A stretch of DNA of 64,000 bases from Ulota crispa (GCA_963920765.1 OY987244.1:1552501-1616500); one strand, 5' to 3'. Shown: positions 33,300 through 45,483, numbered from the stretch's first letter. A program made the numbers and translations. The notes: generated by a model from the sequence alone, not told the origin.

Positions 33300-34641
33300 T
33301 CGTGGCTCCCGCCGCTAGCTGAGACCGACAAATTATATCTAGCAAAGCTCCTCCCAACGTCCATTCCATAGTACATTTTCCTTATCTGCTTGGTCGCTCT
33401 ACCCTAGCGAAAACAGAAATTAAACCCTGGCTTGCGCCGCACTCCTTCCTTTGCATCGCCACTTCGCCTGCATGCCCTTTGAATTTAGTTCCCGGATATC
33501 CTCGCAGGAATCCTGACAATCCGGAACTATATCGCATGTGTCTCCGACAAAGCTCCCTCCGGCACCATCCGACTCTTCAACCCTTTCCCTGCACGATTGT
33601 CCTGCTTCCGCCGATTGCCGACCTGCACTCTCAGCTCATGAGTTCCCATCGCATCGCCAATTGCTGAGCGCGTCCGTAGGGGAGGCCAAGGACGGAAGTG
33701 CGGACGTTAAAGGCTGGCGAGGAGACAAAGTTTGTACTCAATTTCTTGAAAATTTACTCCGAAATATAAAAAATTAGGTGAGAAATTCGATCGGTACTTG
33801 TTGGAGTCTCCATGAATTTTCACTTTCCGCAATAATTGCACCAAGTCTCATATGAGGAGTTCCGAAATTTTAGAGTAAGAAACTATCTCGGAAGTACAGA
33901 CGGAGAATTTGACGCTGAGATGTGGTTGTAAAACGCGAGGGATAGCAATACAAGCATTTCAGTGCGAGTGAGTCATTCAAAGTATCTTGGTTGATTTGAA
34001 TGCATTATGTATTGTGGTAGTGTTTGTTGAGATGATGTCAATGTAGAGCTGAGGAGAATTAGCCGCGATCGGGAACGAATCTGGAGCTGAGCGCTCTGTT
34101 TGCATGCGGCTTGTCGGTTTGTCGGTAATTGGAGTTTCTTTATCTGAGTCCTAATTGTGAGTTTCTTGTGACAGATTATACTCTCGTAGGATCTGTAGAG
34201 GCTTCAGAAACAGAACATAGCCATCGGTGTGCACTGCATTAAGGTATCTAACCTACACCTGGTTTGTAAATTACGACTTTGTAATGCGGCAGACACTTAG
34301 GGTATCAGTTTTCTTAGAGAAGCTTGAAATTCGAGAGGAAGAAAAACGATGCAACCGATGTCTTCTACTCGCATTCCATGTCTTGAGTGTCAGTTTGTCG
34401 GTATATCAAGTTCTCCGCTCCAAATTTCATTGTAAGTTTTAGGTGACGGATTTTAAGTTGCATCTTCAGCGGGAGGATCTCATCGACCGTTCACAACAGG
34501 AAATAGCAATAGAACTAACGTACATAATGTACACGCTGACGTTGCAATGCGGCGACAGGTTGACAGCACTTAGATCACCAATTTGAAAACAATGCAACTG
34601 CTGCTGCCCTCCGATCATAGCAGTCAATTTTTTTTGTACAG
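33300..34641 (+). promoter_or_regulatory. GC-richer, repeat-poor upstream region of the 34.7-kb gene
   Basis: This block is clearly richer in GC and CpG than its surroundings and free of the MITE families, and it lies just upstream of the first well-supported exon. An acceptor-like TTTTTTTTGTACAG at 34628-34641 directly precedes the exon, so part of the region is probably a 5' untranslated exon and intron. I cannot place the transcription start or a TATA box. Short frames here (33479-33777, 34227-34442) lack domains. Confidence 0.35.
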
Positions 34642-34676
34642 GTGATTTGATCGTGAATCCTGTGAGACCTAGCGCG

Positions 34677-37600
34677 ATGCCGACACGCTCGGGGGCGTCA
34701 TGGGCAGCGGTGGAGGAGAAGCTGGCCATGGACTTTGCAATCTGGAAATCAAAAGTGGCTCCTCCGTCACATCCTCGAGAGCACATGGAACTTGTGGAGG
34801 GGGCGTGGATGAAGATGTTGGACCGAGGCTTAGCCACCATATATCTGGGAAAGCTGGAGTGGGAGCTGGCTCCGCCGTCAGGGTACGCGGGTTACTGTGA
34901 AAAGCAAGAGGATTGGCTGCTGGTGTCGGGCTCTGGATTCCGAGTAGCCCTTCGTTCTCCCCATGGCTCCAGTGGTGGTGGCGTCCTTGAGGTCTGCCCT
35001 TGCAAAGGCGAGCTGGAGGGGTTGCAATCCCTGACTCTGGAAGGTGGCGTGGATATCTCCGGTGTCATAACGCGGTTCTTCACCTCCGCAGGTACGCACG
35101 CACGCATCTTAGGGTTTCAAACTCTCGTTCACAATCTGACCTAAACGTGAACTTCCATGCTGCATCAGAACTGGCCACGGTGATCACCGTTCTCTTCTCT
35201 CTTCTAACCCAATCTGGAGCATGTAGCGCATATGTACACCAATTGTACATTTTAGATCTCATGTCTAGGCAGGCTATAGATAGATTATCTTCTGTGTCGG
35301 TATGCCTACCTTATAGAAAACTCTTATTCCAGTTTTCCCGTGTTTCTGCGAGAAACCTGGCGCTCCTTTCTAATTTCTGCGGTTCTCCGATTCTTACGCA
35401 GCATGGAAGTTGACCCTAAGTCAGACGTGCTTCATATTGTGCTTGAACATTTGACTTGTCGGTAGGTCGGTACCAGTGCTCCCAATTGCGATTTGCATAA
35501 TTACCTCCAGTGGTTAGAAACACAGATACATGTGCTAATACAGTAGTTACATGTGCTAATTATTCAAATTTAACCCTTGGTGCTCACTTTGCTTTAGCTG
35601 CGATTCTTTAGTAGAAAATTTGCTTAATTTAGCCGCATTTATGAACACTGGTCAGGACGTTCAAAATCGCCACTTTTCCTACACAGCATGACAATGTTCA
35701 GAAAATATTTCAGAAAAGTTCACTGCTTTCCTATATTATCCGTTGCCTGAGTATCATCCTGTTTTTGGCTTATTCCGTCTATTTTTAAATGTAAACAATA
35801 AAATCTGATTTATTGCAGGTTTTCCTCTTAACTTGTAAACTTGAATACATACTTTTGGGGTTTCATCTAGCTGTACCTACACCGACGGACTTAGTCCTTC
35901 TTGGACATTTGAAGAGAGTTCAAATTGGTAAATTGGTAAAAAATTGTTTCTTCTTGGTGGCACTTAAAGAGGGGTTTCAACGCACCATACAATGTATGAT
36001 ATCCTATGAAAAAAAACAAAATTGGGTCAAAGTTTTTGCCATTTAATCAAATGTTCTGAACAGGCGTACATCTTCCTAATCAAACTCAGTATGCATGTAA
36101 CTATACTAGAGTGGCGATTTTGGGTGACATTACCTTGAAACACGAGTTTGGCGTTATTAATCTCCAAGGAGCCTTGGTAGAAATGGTCTGAGTGCTGAAA
36201 TGTGGAGCTAATATCAAAGAAACTAGTGTTAATTTTCTGCAGTTTATGGACCATTTTGGTGCAGGGGTCAGACAATCCACTCCGCCAACGCTTCAACGGA
36301 CCATGTCGCAGAAGAAGCGTGAGGAGATCATAGGCATGAAATTTGGTGTACCTTTTCTCAAGTGTGTGAGCGGTGTACGCAATGCAGCAGGCGTCGCAGA
36401 TGTGTTCAACTCAATTTTAGGATTTAGTGCTGCCTACGTTGCAAACCAACATATTCTTCAACCGATTTCTGAGGAGAGTGACATGGAAGATGCTTACTTG
36501 TATGACATCGAGGTATAATCTTTCTGCCCACTTATGCCTTGTTCTCGATCTATGAATAGTTTGTAATAATAAAAATCTAAATGAAGTATCAGTCATGTCC
36601 CCGTATCTCGCTTATAACGTTCTAGAGTTGAGCGTGTCTGTGTCATTGTCTACCTACAGGAGGCACCAAGACCAGGACGTGTTTAACTACGTTTGGAGAA
36701 ACAATAACTCATATGCAAATATTGGGAGATCTCCTAAGAGATCTATGTCCTTCAATTTTGAAAGATCTCCTTTTGTTTTGAAAACAAACTCTAGAATTAC
36801 ATGCATTGTCTACATTTAGTGTACCCTTGCTCACTTGATATAATAAGTGGAACTGTTGATCTCAATAGGCTTTTCATTTACTCGGGTCTTCGGACCGAAA
36901 GTTTTCAATCTCTCCCCTACAACAGAGTTGACTGTCCGCCCTTTTCACTGTAGCTGCATCTTACACTCACCTATGATCATGGTTGTCATATTGGACCCCT
37001 TACCCGTATGCCGGAAGTGCCCGATTGAGCTCATGGTCCTAGTTAATTTGTAGTTGACTTCAAAAAATGACAAAAAAAAACGTACTTTGTACATATTAGG
37101 GACATTCATTTTTGTCAACATGAAGTCAAAATGTGGATCTAAAGCCATATCAACTATCAAGTACTAAAAATGAAAAAAAAGAATTTGATTCTTCCTTTTT
37201 AAGTCAAAAGCCCTAAAAATGCTCTAAAAAACAAGAGAGGGCAAACACGTTGTCCATTTTGTACGTCTGCTTGTGCTGTCTGACAGCCAAATCTTGCCCG
37301 AAGTAACAACCATGCCTATGATAGTTGGATGTTGGATAAGTGTTAGCGCTTTGGTTCTTGATTTTAGGGTTGCTAGAGAAGGATGCTATCAAAGAAATGA
37401 AGCATTTTGGACACCCTGCTTCTTCCAAGGGTCAAATTGTTTGCAGCTCCTGCCATAATGTTTGTGTAGAATTTTATCCCCAGTTTCCTTCTTGGGAAGG
37501 CTAACTGGTCCCTTGTTTGATAACGTGGCGGTTTCTTTGATGCAGGGCATGGAAGAGGCACGCTACTTTAACGTGGAGAGAAGGAACGCCTCTGCATGGG

Positions 37601-39006
37601 TTCGGATCCAAGTACGAGATGCAGCGATGAAGTGCCAGGTCGCCGCAGAAGCAGTCTCAGAGGCTGCAAAGCTCGGCTCAAGAATACTTTCCAACATATA
37701 TGATCCCGCAGGCAATGAGAAAGATGAAGAAGAAAAAGAAATCCGTGACCCTATGGAAACGGATGACTTTGAGTTCAACACAAGGTCAGGATTCCCGATG
37801 TGCAGCCCAATGGGTTCCATTACTGGACCACCATTAGAGCTGGAAGATGGCTTAAGCGTGATAGAGGATATGATTTCAAACCAGGACGAATCTGACTGTA
37901 TGGGGTTCTCATTTGACGATGCCCTGATTGAAGTCGATAGCTGGGAGGTTAGAGTCGATGCTCCTGCTGCTGGCCGAACTCCTTCATGTGGTAGTGAAAT
38001 GGCGACATCCTCAGCAACCAGCTGGGAATTTGTGAAAAGCAACGATGTGGAAGAGGAGGAGGATGACGTTCTCGGCGCCGGAATTTCGGATGCCGAGAGT
38101 TTGAACTCGATGCTGCGAGATCGTGATCCATTTGGATGTGATGGCTGCTCACATCTTGTCAGTGAGTTTTTGAGCTTAAGCTTGAACTCTGCAGAAGACT
38201 CGTATTCAACAGACCAAGTAAGTCAGAGCCTCCTCACTGAACTATAGCCCTAAAGTGCTCATATGGAGAGTCCACTTTGGAAGATGTCAAACTGAAGTAA
38301 ACATGAATTTTGGATAGTTTATAATTAGTAACCTAAAAACTGCTTTGGTTGAAAAACACTAGAGAATACTCGCCAAAAAGCATCAAAAGCTTTGTCCAAA
38401 TTAGAAGATGTGCAAAACTGTGGAAAAAATATATACAAAATGTTGAGGAGCATGGAATGTTCATAGTACATGAACAGTCCATACCTAGTTAAACGTGTCT
38501 TGAATCGTTGCTTTCACTAAAAATAGGCTTTAATATATTATAGATAGACAATTTCTTTTCGTTATTTCTATTGTTTTTCTTATGTTGCTTTCTTTGATGA
38601 TTTACGCAACCCTTCTACGTAGAGGCTTTACATCCTTTGGACTTGTAGGAGTTAGAAATCCAATTGAGATTATCTTTCTTGTTGTCTGGGCTTGAGGCAC
38701 CTCATGGTTATGGTGGTACTGTTGGAAACGAGCCTGAATATTCCTTTGCCTTACTATTCAATTTGTGCAGGAAAAAAAGGTTGATGGGAATGAAGTGCGG
38801 AAGTTTAGTGTACTGGAGCGCTTGGCGAGCTGGTCGTCGTCCAACTCAAGTTGGTCTTCTGCAACTGACCGTGATGGTCCGTCATCTGGTACGTATGCCG
38901 GTTGCCCCTGAGTATTCCCTTCGTTGGCTTAGATCTTGAGCCATGTCATTCACCTAATCTTTAGCCTTGTGGCTCCATTACAGGAAAGGGCTACGCATCT
39001 GAATGA
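34677..39006 (+). CDS. Five-exon gene for an unrecognised protein of about 491 aa
   Basis: Exons are 34677-35091, 36265-36512, 37546-38217, 38771-38888 and 38984-39006. All introns are GT-AG (donors GTACGC, GTATAA, GTAAGT, GTACGT; acceptors GTGCAG, ATGCAG, GTGCAG, TTACAG) and every junction keeps phase (1, 0, 0, 1). The start ATG opens MPTRSGASWAAVEEKL; the frame is also open upstream to the acceptor at 34641, so an earlier start is possible. Residues 1-220 look like a folded domain (IYLGKLEWELAPPSGYAGYC, DWLLVSGSGFRVALRSP, LEGGVDISGVITRFF, MKFGVPFLKCVSGVRNAAGV). Exon 3 starts with a basic/helical stretch (WVRIQVRDAAMKCQVAAEAV) and then becomes acidic and Ser-rich. The end is uncertain: exon 4 can instead join an acceptor at 39084 and read on to 39340. 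Family not recognised. Confidence 0.75.
37048..37310. repeat. Intronic repeat related to 39770-40005
   Basis: Within intron 2 of the gene. TTGTACATATTAGG, GTCAACATGAAGTCA, TTTTTAAGTCAAAAGCCCTAAAAA and a run ending CAAATCTTGCCCG occur in the same order at 39770-40005 (TTGTACATGTTGG, GCCAACATGAAGTTA, TTTTTAAAGTCAAAAACCC, CAAATCCCGCCCG). Probably two diverged copies of one element; ends not defined. Confidence 0.6.
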
Positions 39007-39084
39007 TCATCTCTGCTGAATTTTCAAGACTCTGGCACATGCAATTTTGTGGTTACTGATTCTGTTTTTTGACGTGGGTCGTAC

Positions 39085-39340
39085 AGCAAGCAAGATGATC
39101 CAAACGGTGCAGCTTGAATCGTTGGCTGAGGAACCTGCCTGTGATCCATACATTGCGAGTATATGTCGCTCTTCTATAATACGAGCGGCGGCGGTTGGAG
39201 ACGTGCTTCAATGGTGTTCATGTAAATTCAACAAATTGAGGTGCTTTTTCTTTTCCTCCTTCATTGATGTAATTCAAGTATATTTATCACTGAACGTGAC
39301 TGTTTTTTCTTGCAATCATACAAAGGAATATGGCAATTAG
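39085..39340 (+). CDS. Alternative last exon of the 34.7-kb gene
   Basis: A GTACAG acceptor at 39079-39084 opens a frame (SKMIQTVQLESLAEEPACD ... stop at 39340) that is in phase with the exon ending at 38888. Codon makeup of the first 45 codons is protein-like; the rest (KLRCFFFSSFIDV...) looks like untranslated sequence. It competes with the short exon at 38984-39006, which stops after KGYASE. Either alternative splicing or 3' UTR. Confidence 0.3.
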
Positions 39341-39414
39341 AAACAGCTCTAGAGAAATAAGAACTCCGCCTTGTCACATTCTCAGTCACGGCAGAACCTT
39401 CGAAAAGATACTAA

Positions 39415-39583
39415 TGTAGGATGCCTGAATTGCGTTTCCTATCTAGGAATAAGTGACATGTTCCTTCAAATATCTATAATTGTTATTGATGAGTAATATG
39501 CTAAGCCTACCTAACTTTGAAGGATCATGTTACCCATTCCTAGATAGGAAAGGAAATTAGAACCGGAACAAAATTCAAGCATC
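39415..39583. mobile_element. Foldback MITE, about 170 bp
   Basis: The arms start TAGGATGCCTGAATTGC and, on the other strand, TAGGATGCTTGAATTTTG; TTTCCTATCTAGGAATAAG pairs with CATTCCTAGATAGGAAA and CTTCAAA with TTTGAAG. The centre is near 39500. No clear target duplication. Confidence 0.65.
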
Positions 39584-39769
39584 CTACCTTAAATGGAAAC
39601 AAACAGCATCCCTCCTATCTGCTGTGGCTCTGCATGTTATCTCTCTCACTCTACTTCCACGTGGCTTAGTTCATTAGGTTTGTAAAGAACCTTACTACCA
39701 TGACATTACTAGATCATGGTACGTGTATCTATTAACTTAACACAGTAGGCAAACTGTTTGTCTGCCTGC

Positions 39770-40005
39770 CCGTCTGCAATGAAAAAAAAGAGCTTACCTT
39801 GTACATGTTGGTTACACACATTGTTGCCAACATGAAGTTAGAACTCAGATTTGATCCCATACCACATAGTAAAAATAAATAATAATAATCTGGTTCTTCT
39901 TTTTAAAGTCAAAAACCCTAAAAAGTGACATGGGACTGGACACTGCCCTGTCCGGACAGCTTGTCGTCCGCCTGTCCTGTCAGTTGGCCAAATCCCGCCC
40001 GGTTA
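39770..40005. repeat. Diverged copy of the repeat at 37048-37310
   Basis: See 37048-37310. It lies in the spacer just before the frame at 40064, so the two genes here have the same repeat in an intron and in the intergenic space. Confidence 0.6.
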
Positions 40006-40063
40006 AGTTGTTAGACGTTTTGTCGCATTATTTCTGAGTACCCCTACTGATGTAGCATGGACG

Positions 40064-40951
40064 ATGCGATTTTACAGAAGCTCAATCGAGTTGCGGTTCC
40101 AAGTGGGATCATTTATGGAAGACAACATAGCCACCCTCTCCACCGGCATATCACGAGCCTCACCGATCCGCATCGAGATCTTCCTGGACACAACGAACGT
40201 GCGGCAAAGTCTACTGGAAGGCAGAGTTCGAATTTCAACCGACCAGGGGGCACCGAAGTGGCCCCACGAGGATTCTCCACCAGTGATAGGCCTGTCATGC
40301 TACATACCTCATTTAGTCCGCCAGTATCTGCAACAATTCGTACGCGAGCAAGCAAACAGAGGACACGACTTTCCAGACGGAGAGCTCGTGACTGGCATCA
40401 TGCAACACGTCGTTGCCAAATTGGTGTACCAGAAATACAGCTGTTGCATTTGCAACGAACCAAGCTCACCAGACATGATCACTTCGATGGTCCCGAAGCC
40501 TTGTGATCAGAACCTTTGCCAGGCGCTTCACGAATTGTGGTTGCTTGTAGCGCCTCGAATGGTGTTAAAATACTCGACGATTGCGAATTGGATGAGACAT
40601 TGCTGCTTCGCGGAGGGAAACCCTTTGGACGAAGCATTCATGATGCAGTATACGGAATCCGCACAGCTTCCGTATCAGTTGCCGGCCCTCTGGAGCTCCC
40701 GCCTGAGCTATGACAGTAAGTTGGAAAAGGTCATGTCCTGGATCAAGTATTCTGTTTTGGCAGGGTCTTGGCTGACGATTGTCAAAGGCAAGGAACACAT
40801 GACTGATCAAGAGTTGCAGTTCCGAAGAGACTCGAAAAACTTTCCGAGGAGAAGAATCGATCAAGGAGCGTCATTCGATGCTTATCTCCAGATCTGGCTC
40901 TGGCTCAATCGATTCCATGTCACACCTCCGTCAAGCTTGGGAAGCATCTAG
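40064..40951 (+). CDS. 295-codon frame with a PARP6/PARP8-like cysteine cluster
   Basis: A long, clearly coding frame (SIELRFQVGSFMEDNIATL ... FHVTPPSSLGSI). Residues 121-155 contain YSCCICNEP followed 17 residues later by PKPCDQNLC. This C-x-C...C-x4-C pattern before a helix resembles the zinc-site segment that precedes the ADP-ribosyltransferase domain in PARP6/PARP8-type proteins, many of which also carry a ubiquitin-conjugating-like fold. No H-Y-[EI] catalytic ADP-ribosyltransferase motifs are visible, so if related it is only the upstream region or a truncated paralogue. The ATG at 40064 may not be the start: TTTTACAG at 40071-40078 is a good acceptor, so this could be the last exon of a gene with unseen upstream exons. 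Confidence in coding is about 0.7, in family about 0.35. Confidence 0.45.
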   Translation: MRFYRSSIELRFQVGSFMEDNIATLSTGISRASPIRIEIFLDTTNVRQSLLEGRVRISTDQGAPKWPHEDSPPVIGLSCYIPHLVRQYLQQFVREQANRGHDFPDGELVTGIMQHVVAKLVYQKYSCCICNEPSSPDMITSMVPKPCDQNLCQALHELWLLVAPRMVLKYSTIANWMRHCCFAEGNPLDEAFMMQYTESAQLPYQLPALWSSRLSYDSKLEKVMSWIKYSVLAGSWLTIVKGKEHMTDQELQFRRDSKNFPRRRIDQGASFDAYLQIWLWLNRFHVTPPSSLGSI

Positions 40952-41716
40952 GGTGGGAGTGCGTGAGTTACAACTGAAATCATCAATTCAACTCACTCAT
41001 ATGTGATTGAGTACGGTTGGATGAGGTGTTTAAATATGCCCAAAGATGTTAATAGAAAATTGAAAAATCACAAATAGGATTAGTTACAGTTTGTAGTTTA
41101 TGGTGTACAGAACAGTCTGTTATTACTTACTTTGGAGTCCAGTTTACATATTGTTGTTTACTTCTGATTTTGTATAATCCGGAAAACAAACACTTACATT
41201 TCTGTGACTAGATTGTTCATGGGTTGTTGTCCAACAATTATTTTTTGAGGACAGAGAATGATGAGGTCTCGAGCTATGGCAGGCAGAGTTATGTCTGCTC
41301 TATGCAATTTTCCTTTTGGTTGTCATACGACTAAGTAATAGCCAATAGGAAGTTAGAAACAAGGTATTTTTGGAGTTCGTGCTACTCAAGGTTACTTTCT
41401 AAATTCGCATTAGAGGTGTTTTCTATTAGTAATCAGTGCATGCAACTACACTCTACAAAAAAATTGTTGTTTTTGTTTTTCACCTAAATTTTTGTGGATG
41501 AATAATATCACCTTGCAATTTTACAAGAGTACTACTATTTTGCAAAATAAAATCAAACAACTACTCTATGTGTTGTAGAAAAGTGAAGTTTGGCAAATTT
41601 ATTACCTCTATAGAGTGTTTGCCCTAAAATATAAATTTAGTAATTTGAAAAGCTTGTGACATCTTCTAAATTTTATAATTGGTTTTAATGTTGCACCTTC
41701 GTAACAAAAGTATTTA
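40952..41716. other. No gene recognised
   Basis: AT-rich DNA downstream of the 40.06-kb frame; presumably includes its 3' UTR. No paired repeat ends found. Confidence 0.45.
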
Positions 41717-41965
41717 ACACCATATTCGTTGCGTTGAATTGGGAAAAATGATACGTTATGGGACTTCTAAATTTGGTATTTGGGAGAGTATTTTAATAAT
41801 CTAAAGTGAATTTTATGATAATTTCTTCAATATCCTATATCATTGATGTAAGATCTTGAAGAAATCATCATAAAATTTACTCTCGAGATACTCTCGAAAA
41901 TGCAAAATTTTAAAGTCCCAAAACATATATTTTTTCCAATTTATCTAATATGGTATTATTTGTGT
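41717..41965. mobile_element. Foldback MITE, AACACCATATT family
   Basis: The left arm (AACACCATATTCG ... AATTGGGAAAAATG ... GGGACTTC) pairs with the right arm (GAAAATGCAAAATTTTAAAG ... TCCCAAAAC ... TTTTTTCCAATTTATC ... AATATGGT). The centre, around 41835, has AATTTCTTCAATATCC against its complement. Related copies lie at 54868-55105 and, as fragments, at 3629-3660 and 6915-6960. Confidence 0.65.
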
Positions 41966-42399
41966 AAAGAATTTCATTTGCTCTAACATAAATGGTAATA
42001 ATTATTTAGTATGGGGATATGTTTCACATACTTTTTGACAATATGATGTTGGTGGAATTGTTCAATGCATTGCTTGTTCAATAATCCATTTTTGAAATGC
42101 ATGTTCTTGTCCTTTTGAGCAAAAGAGATTTTTGTTTAGATGAATAATATTGTAGTTGAGGTCTAGAAGATGTTATTGGATAGTTATGAAAATTGTTGTA
42201 CTTAATTATTGGGTATTTTTCAATTAGTTTACAAGCTTATCAGTTGCATGCCAATTCCATAAGATTTGAAAAAAATCAAATTTAAAATAATAGCTTTTGT
42301 TATTCAAAATAAAAACATTAGAAGAGTAATATGTATAATTGTTTAGAAGGTTCAAAAAATACATAGAAAATACATATCCAAAAGGGACAACGCTAATTG
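41966..42399. other. No gene recognised
   Basis: AT-rich spacer; no domain-bearing frame and no paired ends. Confidence 0.45.
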
Positions 42400-42637
42400 G
42401 TGAGCGTAAAAAAGTGAGCCATGAGCGGGGATTCAAGATTTTGTGAGCAGGAATAGATTCCTAACTTAAAATTAATGAAATAATTCTAAAAAATAGCAAG
42501 TTTTTAAAAAGGTGTTAGTTTAAAATGCCCAATTATAGGGCATTATGTACATGGTTATAGGTGGAATTTATTATTTTGACAAAAAGCTTTGCTCATGGCT
42601 CATGGCTTACAAATTTCCGCTCATGAAATAGCATTCT
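42400..42637. mobile_element. GTGAGCGTAAA-type MITE, copy 2
   Basis: GTGAGCGTAAAAAAGTGAGC at left and ATGAGCGGAAATTTGTAAGC (other strand) at right, with the same interior as 10494-10723 (AATTATAGGGC, GTACATGG, TATAGGTGGAATT). Confidence 0.7.
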
Positions 42638-43184
42638 CCAAAAAATACCTTACAACCTACATTTCCCAATCTAAAATTTTAAGTGCAATAATGGCTTCTC
42701 TTAGGTTCTAATGGAAACAAGGCAAATCCATACTTTTGTAGCGCTTAGTACTTGTGCAATAGAAAAGTCATATAAGGTAGCAACACTTCACACACACTTC
42801 TAATATACTTGGCCTAGGCTCAATACATTTTAAAAAGGGTCACGAATTAAGGAGCACTTGGTAGGCTCATAATTTTGTTAATGGGGTCCAAAAATGAATA
42901 CCATAACTTGTAGCCTCTTTAAGTGCTTGTTGGAGGGGCAAGTGATGGTATTTTTAAAACATCATCAATGCATCACTCTAAATACCTCATTAGTATATTA
43001 CTATAGTTTGCTTAATGTAAAATTAAAACTTGTGATTATCATCATTAGAAGTGCATTAACAAACTTGTTCAACAAATGAAATAATGTATGGTTATGGAAA
43101 TTGGACAATGAAAGTAAAGCCCATTGAAAGCACCCTAATTACCTAAATTACAAAAAGAAAATGATATGTCAAGGTAAATTATGC
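42638..43184. other. No gene recognised
   Basis: AT-rich DNA. A + frame of 61 codons at 42894-43079 has no support. Confidence 0.45.
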
Positions 43185-44015
43185 TTAACCCTTTAGAGAC
43201 CACCAAACCATATTTTGGTTTAGGAGAGTGGTTTTTGGCCTATAGAATGAAATTTCTCAATAATTTGGAAATGGGTCTTGAAGAATGCTTGTGATCACAA
43301 GAATTTTTGTATCCAACCAAAAAAGCAACAATGTAATTAGGTGTGTGAGTTGATAAATAATGATGCTTATACAACATGACCTCAAAACACGTATCCATAT
43401 TTGGTCAAAGATGAATCAAAGTAAAAACACAATACATCCAACATACAAACAAAAAGCCACATTTCAATTTTGTAATCCAATTTTTTTTTCAATTGAAATG
43501 GTGCTATCATTTCATCTTAAAAATTTGTCATCCTACACTTCAAGCCAATTTTTGTTTGTTTTTACCAATCAAACTTTTCATAGCATTTATCAAATTTCTT
43601 GTAAAACTGTTTTAGGATAGCAAAGAAAATGGGATTTTGACCCTTTATGTCCACTTAGCTATACCTTGTGATTGCTATTTTTATCCATTTTGTGTGAAAC
43701 TAGTCTTATTGGAAAGGTAAAAAGACCTGCTTTCCAAAAATATAAGGCTCTTCTCAAGCAAAGCTCACATGAAGCGGTAACATCCAAAACCATACAAGCA
43801 TGAAAAACTAGAGATTTTCCACATACAACTCACTCATCATTATAATATTTCACCTCCAACATTAGATCTAGTTGAAATCTTGATATTTTGCTCTAAAAAG
43901 TTATATTTCCTTTCTTATGGTTGGATTATTCAAATTAGGCCAGTATTTCATTGAATTGCACATCTAAGTTCACCATCCTTGTTTCTATTGGATTTTGAGA
44001 AAATGTGTGTGGTCT
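43185..44015. repeat. TTAA-family left end and unassigned interior
   Basis: TTAACCCTTTAGAGACCACC at 43185 is a family-like left end. A second mutated start (TTGACCCTTTATGTCC, 43635) follows. No matching right end is certain; 45529-45541 (TTTCAAGGGTTGA) is a candidate. The layout suggests TTAA elements nested within one another. Confidence 0.4.
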
Positions 44016-45136
44016 TTAATCCCTAAGCGCCCATGCCATTTTCATCCAAATCAAGGTATTTGAAGACCAAAAACTTTGATGCATTGTATCTCAGTCAATT
44101 GGATGATCTACAAAAAGTGACCACTGAAAATAGTGGAACACCTACTTAGAAAATGGCTTATAAATTTTGAGAACAATTGACAGTGGAAAATGGGAGATTA
44201 AAACATTTGATCAAACAACACGTGATGGCAAAATCTCATTTTTTGGCAAGTAGTTGCAATTTAAACCCCATATTCATTATATTGAGAGAATGGGGACCTC
44301 TCAAAATAATCATATTGATTTAGGTTGAAGCTCAACTAAAAGCACCAATTTTCAAATAAATTAAAATTTTCATTAAAATGAGAGTATGAATTTGACTATT
44401 TAGCTCAAATTGAGCTGAATTGACCTAAAACTTTTCAATTTCAACTTGATTCAAGCTGAATGGACCTAAAACCTTTCAACTTTAGGTTATATTCCTTTAA
44501 ATTCCAATCAAAATTCCTCTCAAATTCATGGAAATCTCTCCAAAAAATGAAAAGGAAGTACTTGGATCTCTCATTTCACTGGAAAACTCTCATTTTGATG
44601 AATATAGGGTTTTTATTAATTTTTGCAAAATCTACAAGCCCTTGATTCATCTCAAATTTTGTGGGTAGCAAGATTAGATGTGAATGCACATATATGCGAA
44701 TTATTAAAGATTGTACTTCTTTGAATGCTAAGCTCTAAGGCTTCAAACTGCAATTGCACAAAAAATGATGAACAATAGAGTTGGTGAGGATCACCTTGAC
44801 AAGGGTCTAGAACATGTTTGAACGCTTGCTAATGAATTCATTACTACCTCAAAACGTATTCCATGGAAGCTTGCAAGGAATATTGACCAGTTGTAGACTC
44901 TAAGATGCCACTTGCCACCTCGCCGCGTATGGTGTTCCATGTAATGTGGACTCCCTAGGTAGTAGGTACTTGTACAACATTTGACTTGGCTTACCATTGC
45001 TCCACTTGCATGGACTACTTGAATACCCTTGTAATTGCAATTTACAGCAAAGTCAAAAAATTAGATCCAATCCTTCAAAAAGGCCCCTGAAATCTTGAGA
45101 GGCTAGATGTGGGGCAGTAGGGCACTCAAGGGTTAA
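44016..45136. mobile_element. TTAA-family element, 1121 bp
   Basis: The left end is TTAATCCCTAAGCGCCCATG. The right end on the other strand is TTAACCCTTGAGTGCCCTAC. Outer TTAA occurs at both ends. The interior contains a weak inverted block at 44280-44620 (AGCTCAAATTGAGC, ACCTAAAACTTTTCAA). No transposase. Confidence 0.55.
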
Positions 45137-45307
45137 CATTAAATGACCATAGAGCATAATATATATGTTGCCATATAATTGGCATTTGCTATTAATAAAT
45201 TTTTTTAATTTGGAATCTCAAGTAGCTCACTAAAACCACTATGTTCTATTCTCCAACTTCTTTGTTGATTTCAAATGTAGTAAAGGTGTAAATTTGTTCC
45301 AAATACA

Positions 45308-45483
45308 CACTAGTAGAAACCCGTGTAAGAATCTATGTTTTCATGTCATGTAGTTGCTGTTGAGTTCCTAGTTCCCAACGCAGAATTTTGTGTTTCCAAC
45401 GCAAATTCTGCGTTGGAAACAAGGAATTCAATAGCAACTACATGACATGAAAATGTAGATTCTTACATGGGTTTCTACTAGTG
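45308..45483. mobile_element. CACTA MITE, 176 bp, TSD ACA
   Basis: The ends are CACTAGTAGAAACCCGTGTA and, on the other strand, CACTAGTAGAAACCCATGTA. The 3-bp direct repeat ACA flanks it exactly (45305-45307, 45484-45486). The arms pair for about 80 bp, so it is essentially a hairpin, with an inner palindromic block TTTGCGTTGG/CCAACGCAGAA. Its CACTAGTAGAAA terminus is the same as that of the 3-kb CACTA elements at 17.8-27.4 kb, so one transposase could serve both. Confidence 0.85.

Noticed and set aside
35570-35590. TTAACCCTTGGTGCTCAC as another TTAA element in intron 1 of the 34.7-kb gene
   Set aside because: No matching inverted end within 2 kb.
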